A stretch of DNA of 64,000 bases from Ampelocalamus luodianensis. Taxonomy: Eukaryota > Streptophyta > Magnoliopsida > Poales > Poaceae. Both the position numbers and the translations under genes were made by a program. The stretch lies in NCBI GenBank assembly GCA_036346255.1, contig CM070625.1, positions 38,196,520 through 38,260,519 on the forward strand. The letters are read 5' to 3'. Shown piece after piece: positions 21,885-35,100 of the stretch (positions are counted from its first letter, which is position 1; every line of letters starts with the position of its first letter). The notes below the pieces were generated by a model, which saw only the letters and a list, made by a program, of their open reading frames with translations, was not told the origin of the DNA and ran no database searches.

Positions 21885-22520
21885 TCATCCGGGCTTGGCG
21901 CGCTTGTCCATAAACAGTGCGCACCCGGTCACCGGAAGTCGATAAAGAGGCGGTGCAAAGGCGGCGGAGATCTCGTTGTCACCATAAAGCACGCTTGCGA
22001 GAACGCGGTTCATGTTGACTCCAAGAAGCAGGTACTCCTGGGCCTCATTAAGGCGATGCCTAGTTTCCCATAACTCCCTCACAAGACAGCGATGGACTTG
22101 GTCCATGATGCGGACCATCCTCGCTAATCGCCGCTTTGAGGGTCTTCGCCAAACCGTATCTCAGCTGACGTGCTCACTTGGAGGTAGGACCTTGATTCGG
22201 AAGTGGTCATAGGGTGGTTGAGACAATTCCATCAAATCATGACGAAGAAGGCTCATCATCCTACTCGCAGCTTCCTGAACTGCCATAGCCTCAGAGGTGG
22301 CAAGTGCTTGGACACAGTAGGGAACACTGCCAGCTACATGCCTAGCGGTGACATTGATGAAGGCACGGTACTCCTCCATCCCTGGTCCTCGGTCTCGTCG
22401 ATAAATGGCGTACTCCGGCGGATAGGTGAAATTGGAGCGCCACATCATGTCCCGAAGTAATGCTGGGAACCCATCAACATCTTCGGCTCGAGTCTCCTTG
22501 ACCAAGTACCAACCACTCAT
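21885..22520 (-). pseudogene. Extra ORF upstream of Gag in element II
   Basis: The frame opens MSGWYLVKETRAEDVDGF at 22520 and runs 119 residues. A break at about 22150 is followed by a second piece (22118-21885), MVRIMDQVHRCLVREL and ETRHRLNEAQEYLLLG, likely the same protein. I recognise no known domain. The first half is rich in aromatic and Arg residues (NFTYPPEYAIYRRDRGPG); the second has an Ala/Met-rich stretch (ALATSEAMAVQEAASRMM) and a charged helix. It lies about 200 bp from the primer site and 500 bp before Gag. It is not an ordinary Gag or Pol domain. Element I has an ORF in the same position. Confidence 0.55.
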
Positions 22521-22723
22521 CTATAGACAAAAGGAAAAGGTAAGACACAATTCACTTTTAAATAAACCAACAGAAAGTTGGACAAGAAATGACCTTAAGA
22601 AAGATAAGAAATAAAAGAGGTCATACTTAAACTTTCGAAAATACATTAATGTGTGAAAATAGTTTTATCAGAAGACTCTCTAATAACTTCGGCCAGGCTA
22701 CTTATAACCTACAGGCAACGTAT

Positions 22724-22735
22724 GCTCTGATACCA
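22724..22735 (-). promoter_or_regulatory. Primer-binding site of element II (tRNA-iMet)
   Basis: Plus-strand GCTCTGATACCA is the complement of TGGTATCAGAGC, which matches the 3' end of initiator tRNA-Met. Four bases separate it from the 5' LTR at 22740. It is complete, unlike the sites of elements I and III. Confidence 0.9.
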
Positions 22736-22739
22736 ACGC

Positions 22740-25700
22740 TGTGAGGACCCCCGGTTATTGGAAATGTTACTAATTAAATTCATCTGTAGAGCACAATTAT
22801 TAATGAAGGAACAAGATCGCCCTTTATTAAAAACCATGCTAAAGATATAAATTTAACAAGTGACAGATCCAATGAAATGAGTTCCTGATATATATGATTC
22901 CCAATGGTTCCCAGGATCAATGACCATTGCATATATATCCTTCATCAACATTGCATCAAACACATACAAGTCATACATTGATATAATTAAACATAAGGTT
23001 ACATCATTCTATTAGTACTACAATATTAAGTGACTTGGTCACTTTAACAGTATACAGCGGAAGCAAAATAAACGGAAAATATCCACCAATGGCCCCATCC
23101 ACCCGCAGGCAATTGCGTGGAGGAAAGAAGTAGCGTTACTCGTTAGCGTCACCCTGATCGGCGCTAACGGTTACTTCATAGAGAAAACCATCCTCACCTG
23201 CAACAATAGGTGGTAGCACCTTGAGTACGGAAGGTACTCAACAAGTCTTACACAAACTAATAAAAGAAAGTGGTTATTAGAGCCTAATCAAAGGAGTAGA
23301 GTTGTTACATGCATAAGCTTACAACAGGAAGGTATAAAGGTTTAAATTTGCATAAAGCAATACATCTTAACCTACAAAGGCTAAATTTTGATAAAGCAAT
23401 TTAATAAATCAAAGTTTGCTTAAAACAGTAAGTAAATGACATAAATGTAAACAGTACAGTGCATGATTCCCTCATGCAAACCGAAACAAACCAAAACCAG
23501 ATTTAAAAAAAATCAAAACTTCTATACAGATGACATCAATTCAAGTTATCGTCCATGACCGTGGACACGGCTATTCGAACAGTTTATACCCTGCAGGGGT
23601 GTACATCTTTACCCACATGACTTAGCTAGCCCGTTGTCTTCGGATGCCTCCGAATGATGACACACTTCCTTTGGTATGCCGACCGGGGAAGCTAAGATTT
23701 GGTATTTTTCAACAAGCCAATACTATTGAGTTGGACCCCCATGTGTGCACTGATCCCACTAGTGTAGGCTATACCACCTACTAACCACAGGGCACACATG
23801 TTGTGTCAGTAATGCCGATCCAAACAATTTAAAACAAATTGGGCTCCCCACCCATAGTAGAATGCTATCGGCACCATTAAGGTATCGTATATGCGACGAG
23901 GCACATATACGCCTCACCTCCTAAGAACATCCGACATCGACATACAAAGCTCACATGGCATAAAACGCAGCCTCGGACTCCAAGCATCTATGCCATACAA
24001 GGCCAATACACATATCCTTACTCTCCTGTTTCCAACTCAATAGTCTCAACATTTTACTTAACCAAACAGCGCCCATACACTGCATGTGGAAGTACGTGGG
24101 GGACTTGAATTGAATAATCAGAGTTCGGTCCTTAATTAACCCGGACAAGTCCACCACAAAACCCAATCTCGTGCACGAAAGCACCATCACTAGCTTCCTC
24201 TTGTCCAGATCAATTTGAATTTCAAATTCAAGACTGATTTAAAGAAACTGGACAAAGAGTTTAAAATAACAATTGTTCAGTAGTGATTCCCATGTTTGAC
24301 AAGATATGCTTGTCAAACTCTAAAATCTCTAGACTGCAATGTCTAAGCTAAAACTGGAAACATAGCTTATGATATACAGTACTATGCTAGGGTTAAGTGT
24401 ATGGTGACAATTGAGGTAATCCATCATGTTTGGTCATAACTAACTACTAACAGATCAAAATTTGTATTTTCAGAAAAATAGCATGCACAGTTGTCACTGA
24501 ATTTAGACAAATCTAATGTATAAAATTTGGGATCAATATGGTGCAAAGAGGATGCTTGCCTTGGTAATAATAAACTTCTGTTGCAGGTTCTGGTTGCTCA
24601 GAAAAAGATTCAATTGCTTCAACAGAACCAGATTCTAAAAGAAACAGTAAGATCCAATAAATACCAAAACTGACAATAAGTCCAAAATGGAAGAAATATG
24701 CATGATCAATCTAGAAATGCATGATTACAGTATGCTTAAGCCATAACTACCCATAATAGTGATAATAACACATAATATAACTTACTGTTTTCAAAAGATA
24801 GAATCTAAAGTTTATTGCAAAGTTCCAGTTTTCAGTTTTGGAAAAGAGCTGAAAACAGGACAGATTGCAATTTTTTGGAAAAAGAAGTATAGATCATGCA
24901 AAAGTTCATAAATGAATCTTAGCATGATCTTTTAGGGTAATTAATATCCAAAACCAACCTTAATCTAACCCTAGCTAGTTAGATCACATCGACTAGGAAG
25001 GAGATCATTTTTGTCGGCTAAACCGACAAAAAGAAACAGAGACAATTCTCAGTTAGAAGTTAAAATAGATGATGACAAGAATGGAAATATTAACTTGTCA
25101 TGCTGCTAGGGTTTAGTCAAAACCTAAATAAGATGGTAAGTTGACAGGAGGAACCCTAGGTCTTGAAAATGACATGAAAAACCGAAAAGGTATAATATCA
25201 ACTTTTCAGTTTAAAGCAAGTTGAAGCTACCGATGCTTAAAAGAGTGATCCACAAGACTTCTAAGGTCCTTAAGATGCTCAAGATGTCGAAGCTAGGGTT
25301 TTATCTTACCAGAGGAAGGAAGACACCCAAGTTTCTGAAATCTGGATGTTGATCAACAGAGAGATGGACGATGGTTCAACCTACAAAAGATGTCAAATCT
25401 TTATTGTAAGGTGGAACCAGTGCTTAAAGTGGATAAGCAATGAACAAGAAACAGGAAACTCCACTGGTCAGCAAGAAAAGGATGAGCTTCTTCGGTTAAC
25501 AATGGCAACAGCAAGGAGAGCTAGGGTTTATATATGGGTGTTGAGCTACAGAGCAAGAAGGAAAGATCTAGAGTTGATGAGGTGTCCATTTAGCTAAACA
25601 TCTCAAAAATTAGTGTATAATCTTTGGATAAATCCTCTCCCCTGCTCATAAAAATGGCGGCGCGCAGAGATAAGGAAGAAGAGAGGCAAAATATGACATG

Positions 25701-27152
25701 TGGGTCCCGCTGGCGATCCACGGCGCCGCCTCCTAAAACGCGAAAAGAATACCAACCGTCCGATTGGAAATGGGTGGCTGCGATAAATAGAGAGGTTAAA
25801 TGATTTGAATCGGTACCAGTTAATATGGACCGCACGATCTAGATCGGATGATCGAGATCCAATCGAAATCCCGAAGGGCTGCGGGGCTCCACTTTCAAAG
25901 AGAGACGTTGGATTGAAATCCAACGATCAGTTAAGAGATATACACGTCACCCTTTTAGATGCGATGGCTCAACACCGTTGGATTTAATTTCTACGGTCAG
26001 GATGTAAAAGGGAACCGGATGGTCCGATTGCATACACCCATGTGGTCCGCACGATTAAAATCCAACGATCCATCGATTTTGGGCTTTAAAGGCCCACGGT
26101 CAAAAAGGTGTGCCGTAGGATTGAGATCCAAAGGCCCACATTAACGCGCGCCTCTGAATTCAAATTGAAATAAGCGATACCGCTAGATCAAGGATGGACG
26201 GCCATGATTGTGCGGGGATCCGGAGTCGTCCGAATGCATACACAAATCTGGGCGATACGATGAAGATCCAATGGTCCAGAGGAGTGCGGGCTCTATAACA
26301 CGCGGGAAAAAGGAAAAAGCCGTAGGATTTGAATCTAACGGCTGAGATAAAAGCGCGCCTTTAAGTTTAAAACGAAAAGAGCGTCACGGTTGGATTAGAA
26401 ACGAACGGTGGAGATTGAATAAGGATCCGGAGTTGTCCGGTTGCATACACTGACCTCGCTCGTTAGATTTATATCCAACGGTGGGGATTAAAGTGTACAC
26501 GTGGGCAGCTCGCGCGATACCGTGAGCTCGCCCGTTCGATTGAAGATCGACGGCTCGCATCACACGTGGATTTTGGGCTCGCGCCCGAACGGGACTGGGC
26601 CAGACTAATTAATTCGGTTGGACCCAACCACATGAGACCGGGTCGCTACAGTGCAAGGGTCGGGTTTAGACCGGTTTAGTTGACCAGACCCATTTGAATA
26701 CTTAAAAGGTTTGATAGGACTTTAAAAATAGCAAATAAATTTATAAATTCATGAAATTTTTACTATAAGCTCTGGGATGATATATTTCCCGATAAATTTT
26801 ATAAACCACATTTTCACTTTGTAAAATACATAAATATTTATTTCAGGCGAAAATATTTATTTAAAGACAATAAATTTTTCTTTAAGTCAATTTAATTTCT
26901 AAAATGCAACAAAATATTTTTAGCCAAGATAATTCATCTAGGCTTTAATAAAAATACTTCCTAGTCATAATACAAGTTTTACCTTGTATTCCTTTAAATA
27001 TTCTAAATAAGTCTTTGGACTTTGGCTAAAGGAAGGTTTTATTTGGTAACAAAGAACTCCCAATCGAGATTAAGAACAAGTAATGGTATGAGCAGAACCC
27101 ATTATCGCTCATAATGCACGATTATTATCATTGATAAAATTGGGGTGTTACA
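22740..27152 (-). repeat. 5' LTR of element II
   Basis: This direct repeat of 12303-16712 has the TATA box at 25527-25534, the perfect dyad at 25906-25925 with the rest of the array up to about 26550, and the leader island at 23550-23618. The island here is better preserved than in the 3' LTR: CCCTGCAGGG, CTGTTCGAATAG and CCGTGTCCACGG on the minus strand. No gene lies inside. Confidence 0.92.
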
Positions 27153-27157
27153 CTTGG

Positions 27158-28029
27158 ACTCACCTTTGTGAGAAAGTTTTCAAGAGTTGAAGAAGCGTTT
27201 GACTTCACCCAGTCTTGATCTGCACGGATATTCGCAAGGATTTCGACATCTATTGTGATGTTTAGCGTCAAGGATTAGGATGCGTCCCGATGCAAGAAGG
27301 AAGAGTCGTAAACTATGCGTCAAGACAGCTTGAGACCTCATGAGGAGAATTACCCTACTCATGATGCGGAATTAGCCGCGAGTGCATGCTTTAAAGATTT
27401 GGCGTCATTACCTCATCGGTGATCGCTGTGAAGTCTACACAGATCATAAGAGTCTGAAGTACATCTTCACCCAGTCAGATTTGAATATGAGACAGAGAAG
27501 ATGGTTGGAATTGATCAAGGATTATAATCTTGGAATCCACTACCACCCCGAAAAAGCCAACGTAGTCGCAGACGCTCTGAGTCGTAAGAGTTACTGCAAT
27601 GCTTTGGAAGTAAAGGAAAATTGCCCAGAACTTTATGAAGAATTTCGGAAGCTAAAGCTAGAAGTTGTGTTCGAAGGATTTGTGGCCAATTTGGACGTAC
27701 AGTCTACCTTGGAGAAACAGATTCGTGAGGCACAACCAAAGGATCCCGTGTTGTCAGACATCAAGATCAAAATGGCGGAGGGGAAATTCAAAGATTTCAC
27801 CAAGGATGATCAAGACATACTCTGGATTAATGGTCGTATCTGTGTACCAGATATCGATGGTCTAAGACAGTTAATCCTAAAAGAAGCCCATGACTCAAAG
27901 TATTCGATTCACCCTGGAAGTACCAAGATGTACCAGGATGTTAATAATAAGTTTTGGTGGCCAAATTTGAAGCGAGAAGTCGCAGAGTTCGTTGCCTTGT
28001 GCGACACCCGTCGAAAAATAAAGGCGTAA
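27158..28029 (+). pseudogene. RNase H and integrase zinc finger of element I
   Basis: This continues the polymerase after element II. The first 220 bp are damaged, but FDIYCD (RNase H first Asp) is readable near 27240. A clean frame from about 27380 has ALKIWRHYLIGDRCEVYTDH, RWLELIKDY and ANVVADALSRK (the last RNase H motif). It then has the tether and the HHCC integrase finger, with KEAHDSKYSIHPG and FWWPNLKREVAEFVALCD. The second Cys pair is lost at the frame end. Together with 11427-12302 this shows a normal RT-RNase H-integrase order. Confidence 0.88.
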
Positions 28030-28700
28030 CACCGAGAGACCGTGAGGTTTGCTTTGCACGTGAAGATTCCGAATGGAAGTGGGAAGAAATCGGGATGGAT
28101 TTCATCACCGGTTTACCCAAGACCCAATCGATTACGATTCAATGGGTAATAGTTGATCGATTGACCAAGGTCGCACATTTTCGCCGATCAAAACCACGTA
28201 CTCGGAGACCGCCTTGCGAGTTGTACATGGCGAGTTGTCGGTTGCATGGAGTGCCCAAGAAAATAGTGTCGATCGAGGATCTCGCTCACCTCTCTTTTAG
28301 CGAGTTTGCATGAAGCATTGGGTACCCATCCAATTTCGATCGCTTATCATCCACGCATGCATGGACGATCGAAAGGGTTAATCGATATTGGAGGATATGC
28401 CGAGAGCTTGTGCTCTAGCAAATGCTACCGATGGGATAAAAGTTTGCCGTATGCGAGTTCTCGTACAACAACGCTTATCAAGCGATGCAAATGTCGCCAT
28501 TTGAAGCTTTGTATGGCGTGCTGCGAACCCCGTTAAATTGGTCGAGACAGTGAACGCGCAGATGTTCGCCCGATATCATTCAAGAAGCGAAAGAGCAAGT
28601 GGCTATGATCGAGAAAGATTGAAGATAGCCCGATCAAGGCGTAAGAGTTATCGCGATAACGCCGTCGAGATCTCGATTTGAGCCGTAAGATTTTGTCTAT
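28030..28700 (+). pseudogene. Integrase catalytic core of element I, degraded
   Basis: Readable pieces are WKWEEIGMDFITGLPKTQ (first Asp), VIVDRLTKVAHF and LHGVPKKIVS, then broken sequence where the second Asp motif and the Glu motif should be. Remnants of the YNNAYQ and FEALYG blocks (around 28460-28520) lie in other frames. Most breaks are losses of one or two bases in CGG/CCG/CAG contexts. As written it could not encode an active enzyme. Confidence 0.75.
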
Positions 28701-28809
28701 CTTGAGTGACCCCGCCGAGGTGTCAAAGGTTTCATGCCAAAGGAAGCTTGCCCCTAGGTATGTTGGCCTGCTCAAGATTTTGGAACGCCGTGGGAAGTTG
28801 CTTACCAAT

Positions 28810-29100
28810 TGGAGCTACGCGATCGTTAGCGAGAGTACATGATGTCTTTCATGTCTCGCAGATTGAAGAAGTGTCTTCGTGTGCCATAAGAGCAAGCCCG
28901 TTGGAATCAATTGTTTTGAAAGAGGATCTTACCTACAAGGAGCAATCGAGATTTTGGATGTCGCAGAGCGCCTCACCGAAGCAAGACTGCTCGTTTTTGC
29001 AAGGTCCATGGAGCAACCACTCGTAAGGAGGCGGCGACGTGGGAACGTGAAGAAGAGCCGAAAGCCGAGTTTCCTAGCCTTTTCTCTAGCTAGCCTGAAT
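28810..29100 (+). pseudogene. Integrase C-terminus and chromodomain remnant of element I
   Basis: The readable pieces are ARVHDVFHVSQIEE, ESIVLKEDLTYKEQ, then an ILDVAERLTEA-type stretch in a neighbouring frame. They match the C-terminal module and chromodomain of element II (VHDTFHVSQLKK, DLSYQEQPVRILD). The final part before the LTR is non-coding in all frames. Confidence 0.7.
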
Positions 29101-29120
29101 CTCGGGGTCGAGATTCCTTT

Positions 29121-29133
29121 AAGGGGGGAGGTT
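29121..29133 (+). other. Polypurine tract of element I
   Basis: AAGGGGGGAGG followed by TT sits directly before the 3' LTR start at 29134. It would prime plus-strand DNA synthesis. Confidence 0.85.
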
Positions 29134-32100
29134 TGTAACATCCCAATTTTTTCCAGCTTAAAAATCTTTTGAATAGTTAGTAGGGGAAAATTCACCATTT
29201 GGATTTTAGTTGAATTTAATTCAAAAGCTTGATATTGGACTTTATAATCAAAGACATTTAATGTGCATAATCCCAACTTGAACAATAGCCAAAACTATTT
29301 TATTTGGGTTCTTTGTGCTCAGATATATTTTCTAAATTTTTTCTAGAATTTTTTCTGAGTTTATTTGCTATTTTCTATTGCTTATTTGAATTTCTGGTAT
29401 TTTCTAAAATAGAAAACCTATTTAAAATCTCAGAATAGTGCTTGGGCCGAAATCCACTCGGCCGGCCCATTCCCTCTCCGCCTCAGCCCACTTCCCGCCG
29501 CAGCCCGCACCGTCTCTCTCTCTCCCGCGCCTCACTTACACTGTCGGTGCCGCGGGCGGTACGACGCGATCGCGCCCGAGCCTCCGTCGCTGACGAGTGG
29601 GACCCACCGCCACGCCATCGCCGCGTCTCGGCGGACTCGGTTCCGATTTCTCGCGCGCGCCGCTTCGCTTTTGGGCGTCGTGCCTAGACCTTCCCGAGCC
29701 GCGCCTATATAAGGAGGGCAAGCCCTCGGTCTCGCATCCCAACGCGCGCACCGCCACCCCACCCTAACCGTAGCCGCGAATCCGCGAGGAAGCTCGGTGC
29801 CGGCTCCAACTCAGCGAGGTCGTACTCGCCGTCAACGCCGCCACACTCACCGATCGCACCTCGGCATCGCGACGGCCCCTCTACCTCCGGTGACCTTGGT
29901 TCACCGAGGACCGCGAACCCGATCCCGACGAGCGTGACCTCCCACCGCTTCTACCTCGCCGCCGGCCGCCACGCCCACCCTCGTGCACCAGTGAGCCTAC
30001 CAACGTGACCCTCGTGCCACCCTCTGCCTCTCGGTGCTAACCGCCGCCGACGAGGGGCCGCCGTTCGCCGGATCCCTCGGCACCCGAGCGCCGCCGCCGT
30101 CGGGCTGACGTGTCCGCCTGCGTGTCGCCACCTCACCCGCCACCTCAACCCTACGCCTCCGTGTCGCCGACGTGGACGCCACTTGCGCATCCACGTGCGC
30201 GCCCACGCGGCATAGCCCACCGGTTTCCAAAGCCGAAGGCTCGGTGGACCTTGTCCACCGTGAGCCATCTCGCTGACGGGTGGGACCCACCTGTCAGATC
30301 AACAATCACCCCGTCCGAACGTCCTCAGATGACGTCAGCGTTGCGCAATAATCTGATTTTCCTTTAGGAAAATAATTCGGGAAATTCATGAAATACTGAT
30401 TTTCAGCATTTTATGTATTTTCAATCTTCTAAAGCTCATAACTTTTGCATCCTAACTCCGATTGAGCCCATTCAAATTTCTAAATTTGTCTAAATTCAAG
30501 ATCTATTTATATGAGATTTTTATTTAATTTTTGGAGTTTATTTTGCCTCTGTTATTTATTTGTTTTGTTTGTTTGTGTCTCGTTTGCGAGTAGACGTCGA
30601 TTCGTCGGGGAATTTCGTGGAAGAAGGAGCACCCCAAGATCAAGACCAGTACATAGACCTTTTCCAAGGCAAGTCATACCTTTGATCATCTTGAACCCAG
30701 TTTTCAAATTACTTTGTGTTAAATTATTGCATTCTACTTTAATTATTTATTTAAATGCTTTGGGCATAGTTATTATCCAAATTATTATCACACCTTGGCC
30801 TTGTATGTCATAATTCCTTGTCACCCTAGATTGGTTGAGTTGGTAATATTATAGCACCAACGTGGGTTGGTTAGATGCGAGTACAATTGCTTAGCCATGC
30901 CACGAGTCATCATCACATGTAAGTTGCAAATATTAATTATGACTAAGTGACTATGGAACTTTGTGCAAAACTGTGTGCTATGTGTTATTACTTCGTGATG
31001 GCATGTGTTGCACTAAAACCAACTGGGTGGTAAAGGATTTGGACTGAGGCAAGTGGTGGAAGCTGTGTGATATGGTGGACTATGTGATGGGTATGATAAT
31101 CTGTGTGGCCCAGTTAGAACGTGGAAGTCTTGCCTTGGTCAATTAAGGACTTAACTTTGTGCGCCATTGAACTGAGCCTTACTGTACGACCACATGCCTG
31201 GTATGGGACGGGCCTAACTTAGTAAGTTATGGATTCTCGGCATTGATGTTCAGGTGGTAGGTTAGGCTTTGTGATAGGGTGGAGGTGTGACTACTTGGTG
31301 ATTGCATCACGGAGGATTCGCCGTCCCCGCCCAACGGTGTGTGTTATGCATGGGCTATGTGATATGTATAACGGTTTGTAAGCACACCGGGAATGTCAAT
31401 GTTGGAGATGAAGTTTCCAACTGTTTTGTTATGATTGGTGCTAGCTACTTGGGTTGTATCGTGTGGGTAAAGTGTACAACCTCTGCAGAGTGTTAAACAA
31501 ACTATTCGAATAGCGCGTCATGATCATGGACATGCTCGGTGCTTTCACACGAGGGGTAGTTTTCATAAAATGTGGGAATGGGATCTGTGTGATCTCAATC
31601 ATATGGCTATGTGAAATAAACTGTTTAGCTGTGTGTCTTTATGGAAATAACTGTTAAATTAATATTGTCTATTTGTTTTAAATTATGCTTTCAATCTATT
31701 ATTCGTATTCAATTGCAAATGTTGCTTTTATGCAAAAGAACCACAGAAGCCTTTTCTTTGGAATAAGCCTGCATCTATACATTGCATTTTGTGGTATGAT
31801 TTGCGAGTACGGTTGTGTATTCACGCTTGTTGTAAAACTTGCGTCCAAACCTCTGTAAGAGGAGGAGTCACGCCGCTTTTGAGGAGGAGTTCGGTGAAGG
31901 CTGATCGTTCGTTAAGGTCTGGATCCCAGTTGGTTGCCTGTGGTGAATTGGTGGGATCTACGCTGGAGTTTTCTGTTCCGCTGCTGCTTTATTTCCTGTT
32001 AGCCCTGCGTGGCTTAATAAGTGTAAACTCGACCATAAGGTCAAAACCATTATTTGTTATTCAAACTAATCGTTTACTTTATCTATCGCTTGTGTGGATC

Positions 32101-32194
32101 GATATTTACCTGTGTTAACCCTGTGTGCACTAGCGTGATCTGGACTAGTGCAAGATACACAGAGGGTTCCGAATAATCGACTCGGGTCCCAACA
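29134..32194 (+). repeat. 3' LTR of element I
   Basis: This repeat of 5862-8949 has its TATA box at 29706-29712. The island is at 31465-31530, with CTATTCGAATAG at 31502-31513 and the hairpin reading CGCGTCATGATC as in the 5' LTR. It ends CCCAACA, and CTATG (32195-32199) follows as target duplication. From 29385 onward it is repeated again at 38582-41382. Confidence 0.9.
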
Positions 32195-35100
32195 CTATGC
32201 AAGTTAGATATATTCAATGATATATGAGCATATATGAACTACACAAGTCTCATATGCTCACATAAGAGTATATATGAACTACACATGTTATATATACCAA
32301 ATATGAGTGTATACAAACTACACAAGTTGTATATACTCACATGAATATATTAACTATGCAAGTTAGATATATTCTCATATACCCATATGAATATATTAAC
32401 TACACAAGTTAAATATATTCAAGGATATGTTTCAAAGTAAGGATCCCAAATATATGTGAAGAAAGAATATGAATCAATACTAATGAAACCACAAAATATA
32501 GAATGAACTCCCCCTAAATGTGTGCATACACAAATGTGTAAAGGAACATATGCACATATCCAAGTTAACCTTTTTGGTGGAGTTTAACCTATATTTTGGA
32601 TCCGAGGAATGCAACAATATACAATAAAAGGAAGTAGAATGCATACCTTTTGTATTCTTATCTTTATATCCAAACGAGACTAAGTAATTGATAATCAATA
32701 GAATTGTTAGTCTCACAAATAGATTTGTCATTAATGAATACATACCTGTTTGGATTTTTGCTTTTATATTCAAGCTAAGACTAAACATAATATAACAATA
32801 GGAGTGTTAGTCTCACACTTGCATGCCTTCATGATTTTCACCTTTATATCCAAATAAGACTACACAATATGTATATCAATAAAAAGTGTTAGTCTCCTAA
32901 TTAGATTTATCATTAATCACCAAAACTCCATTAACACATAATGGTGGGTCTAGATCTTTCAATCTCCCCCTTTTTGGTGTTTGATGACAAATCCATCATT
33001 AATAGCAACATTTGGATATAAGTCAACATATGATAAGAAAGAAAACATATTTGACTATATGTATGCACAAAACTTAGAGAAAGAATTCTCCCACTTAAGG
33101 CATCACAAGAGATCAAATAAGAACATCCAAATGTAGCTCATACAAATTCTCCCCCTTTTGGCATTAAACACCATAAATCCAAAACAAATCTTAAGCCAAA
33201 AGAGAGTCTCTGTAATAACCATAGAGCTAGGCAATAGAATTCATATGATTTTGATCATCGAAATATTCTCCCCTTTTATGATCTATGCAAGATATAAGGT
33301 GAGAACATTCTCCCTTTATTGGCAATTAAACACCAAAGGATCCAAAATAAAGCAAAAGCCAAAGAAGAGACTTTTCAAGGTAGTTTTCCCATATAATAGT
33401 TTACTCAATAAATTTTAAATAAAACTCAAATAGGTTTTCAATAGATTTTATAAAACCTTTTGGAAAAACTCCCCCTTACATAAAGGTTCCACTCCTTTGA
33501 CACACAAAGGATTTCTTCGTCCACTTAGTTTCTTTGCTTTTGACACACAAATGCATTCTCCCCCATTTTTTTTATGTGTATCCACTTGTAAGGTAATCCT
33601 TGAACAATTCTAGTAGATACCACTTGTGGAAAACATGCGTCGACAGGTCTTGCAATCTCAAGGTGCTTGAACTTCTCTTTTTAAGATCTTCAATGAAAGC
33701 ATAGAGAGAAGAGATAGAGATAAAAACCACTTGAGATAAGATGATACCACTTGATACAATTCAGATATATCTCTTGAAGAGATAAGACTTGAAAAGATAT
33801 CGGCATCGAGAAACCACTTGGATAAGATACCTTTGAAAAACACTATCAAGAAATTTGAGGCATCGGAGAGACCACATGGATAAGAAGTGATTAGGTATCA
33901 GGGAGAGCTTGGTAAGCAAAGAATTGATCGGCATGGAAAGAGTTAGATACCACTTGTGAATGAGAACAAGAGATACCACTTAAAAGATACAACGTGAAGG
34001 AGTACGATGATATCAATTGAGAATACCACTTGTAAGGACAAGATGATATCACTTAAAATAGTACCACTTGTAAAAAAAGGATACCACTTGAATCAAACAC
34101 ATATGATTCTCATACCGAGGTCAAAGATGATCAAAAAGAGCTACCACTTGAAAGAATACCATTTGAAAGATAAATAAATCACAATGAGATCAAGATGGTA
34201 TTTGGAGTCAATAAAGTATGTTTCGATAGCTTGCAAGGATCACAATGATCAATTTGACCAAAAGAAGATAGCCAAAATAGATTTAGAGTTGAATTGAATC
34301 TTTCCAATGTCAAGATGATTATGAGAAGCTACTATTAGAAAGAATACCACTTGAAGAAAATTGCATTCGCAATCGAGGAGAAATAGTAGTGAGTAGCTTA
34401 CAAGGATAGCAATATACATCTTGACTTGAGGGAGCAAAGAGGGTGGTCAGAAGAATTGGAAATAGACAAGTTGGACAAAACAGCCAAAACTCTCTAGGTC
34501 CGGTCAGACCGACGGCACAGAGGCGGTCAGACCGGGACACGGTCAGACCGACGGCAAATATGCGGTCAGACCGGGGACAGCGGTCAGACCGGGGAGATAA
34601 CGGCGGTCGATCACTAAATCAGAATCGATTTGATTCAAAATTGGAGAAAAGATTGAATTGTTGTACATTGCTCCAAATTTTCACACAAACATCCAAATAA
34701 AGATATTTGGAGCATTTCCACATATCTAGACTTTAAAAATCCAACTTTTAAATAGTTTTTATGAATTAAGCTTTAGATTTTGGAAATGAAATCGTATTTT
34801 CAAAACTTTTCACAAAAAGATCCAAATTGAGCAATTGATGAAATCTATACCATCCAATTGCATGTATGAGTCATAAATACCATCATGGACCTATTCATGT
34901 GAATAATTTAGGTTCAAATGGCTAAACTCACTTAAGTGCTAGAAAGTGACTTTTATGGTTAAGCTAGTATTTTGAATGAGTTTCGAAATCGAATAACTTT
35001 TGATGAGTTGGTCTTTTAGAGATCATTTGAATACCAAAAATGTTTAGAATAGCCAACTCTAGGATTTTCCTTTTGAGTCGAAGATCAAATTCCTTTTAGA

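Larger units (their letters stand above)
12303..27152 (-). mobile_element. Element II: minus-strand chromodomain gypsy element
   Basis: This is a 14.85 kb element with LTRs of 4410 bp (12303-16712) and 4413 bp (22740-27152). They read TGTGAGGACC to GTTACA on the plus strand, so both ends are TG/CA. The 5-bp duplication CTTGG flanks it. Read on the minus strand it has a complete iMet primer site, an extra ORF, Gag, protease, reverse transcriptase, RNase H, integrase, a GPF module and a chromodomain, then a purine tract. The two LTRs are nearly the same, so the insertion is young; most differences are short indels at CAG/CTG/CGG. It inserted into element I and is the most deeply nested element here. 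Confidence 0.93.
5862..32194 (+). mobile_element. Element I: plus-strand chromodomain gypsy element, interrupted by element II
   Basis: The full element has LTRs of 3088 bp (5862-8949) and 3061 bp (29134-32194). They start TGTAACATCCC and end in CA, and are flanked by the duplication CTATG (5857-5861 and 32195-32199). A tRNA-iMet primer site, an extra 5' ORF, Gag, protease, reverse transcriptase, RNase H, integrase, a chromodomain remnant and a purine tract lie between them in that order. Element II (12303-27152) splits the polymerase just after the reverse transcriptase. The empty target, TTAACTATGCAAG, is preserved near 58275. The family is Ty3/gypsy, chromovirus type, close to Tekay/Del by its polymerase and chromodomain. 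Confidence 0.9.

Noticed and set aside
22724..22735. Possible tRNA gene fragments at the TGGTATCAGAGC sites
   Set aside because: Only 12 bases complementary to the tRNA 3' end, always beside an LTR; these are primer sites and not tRNA genes.
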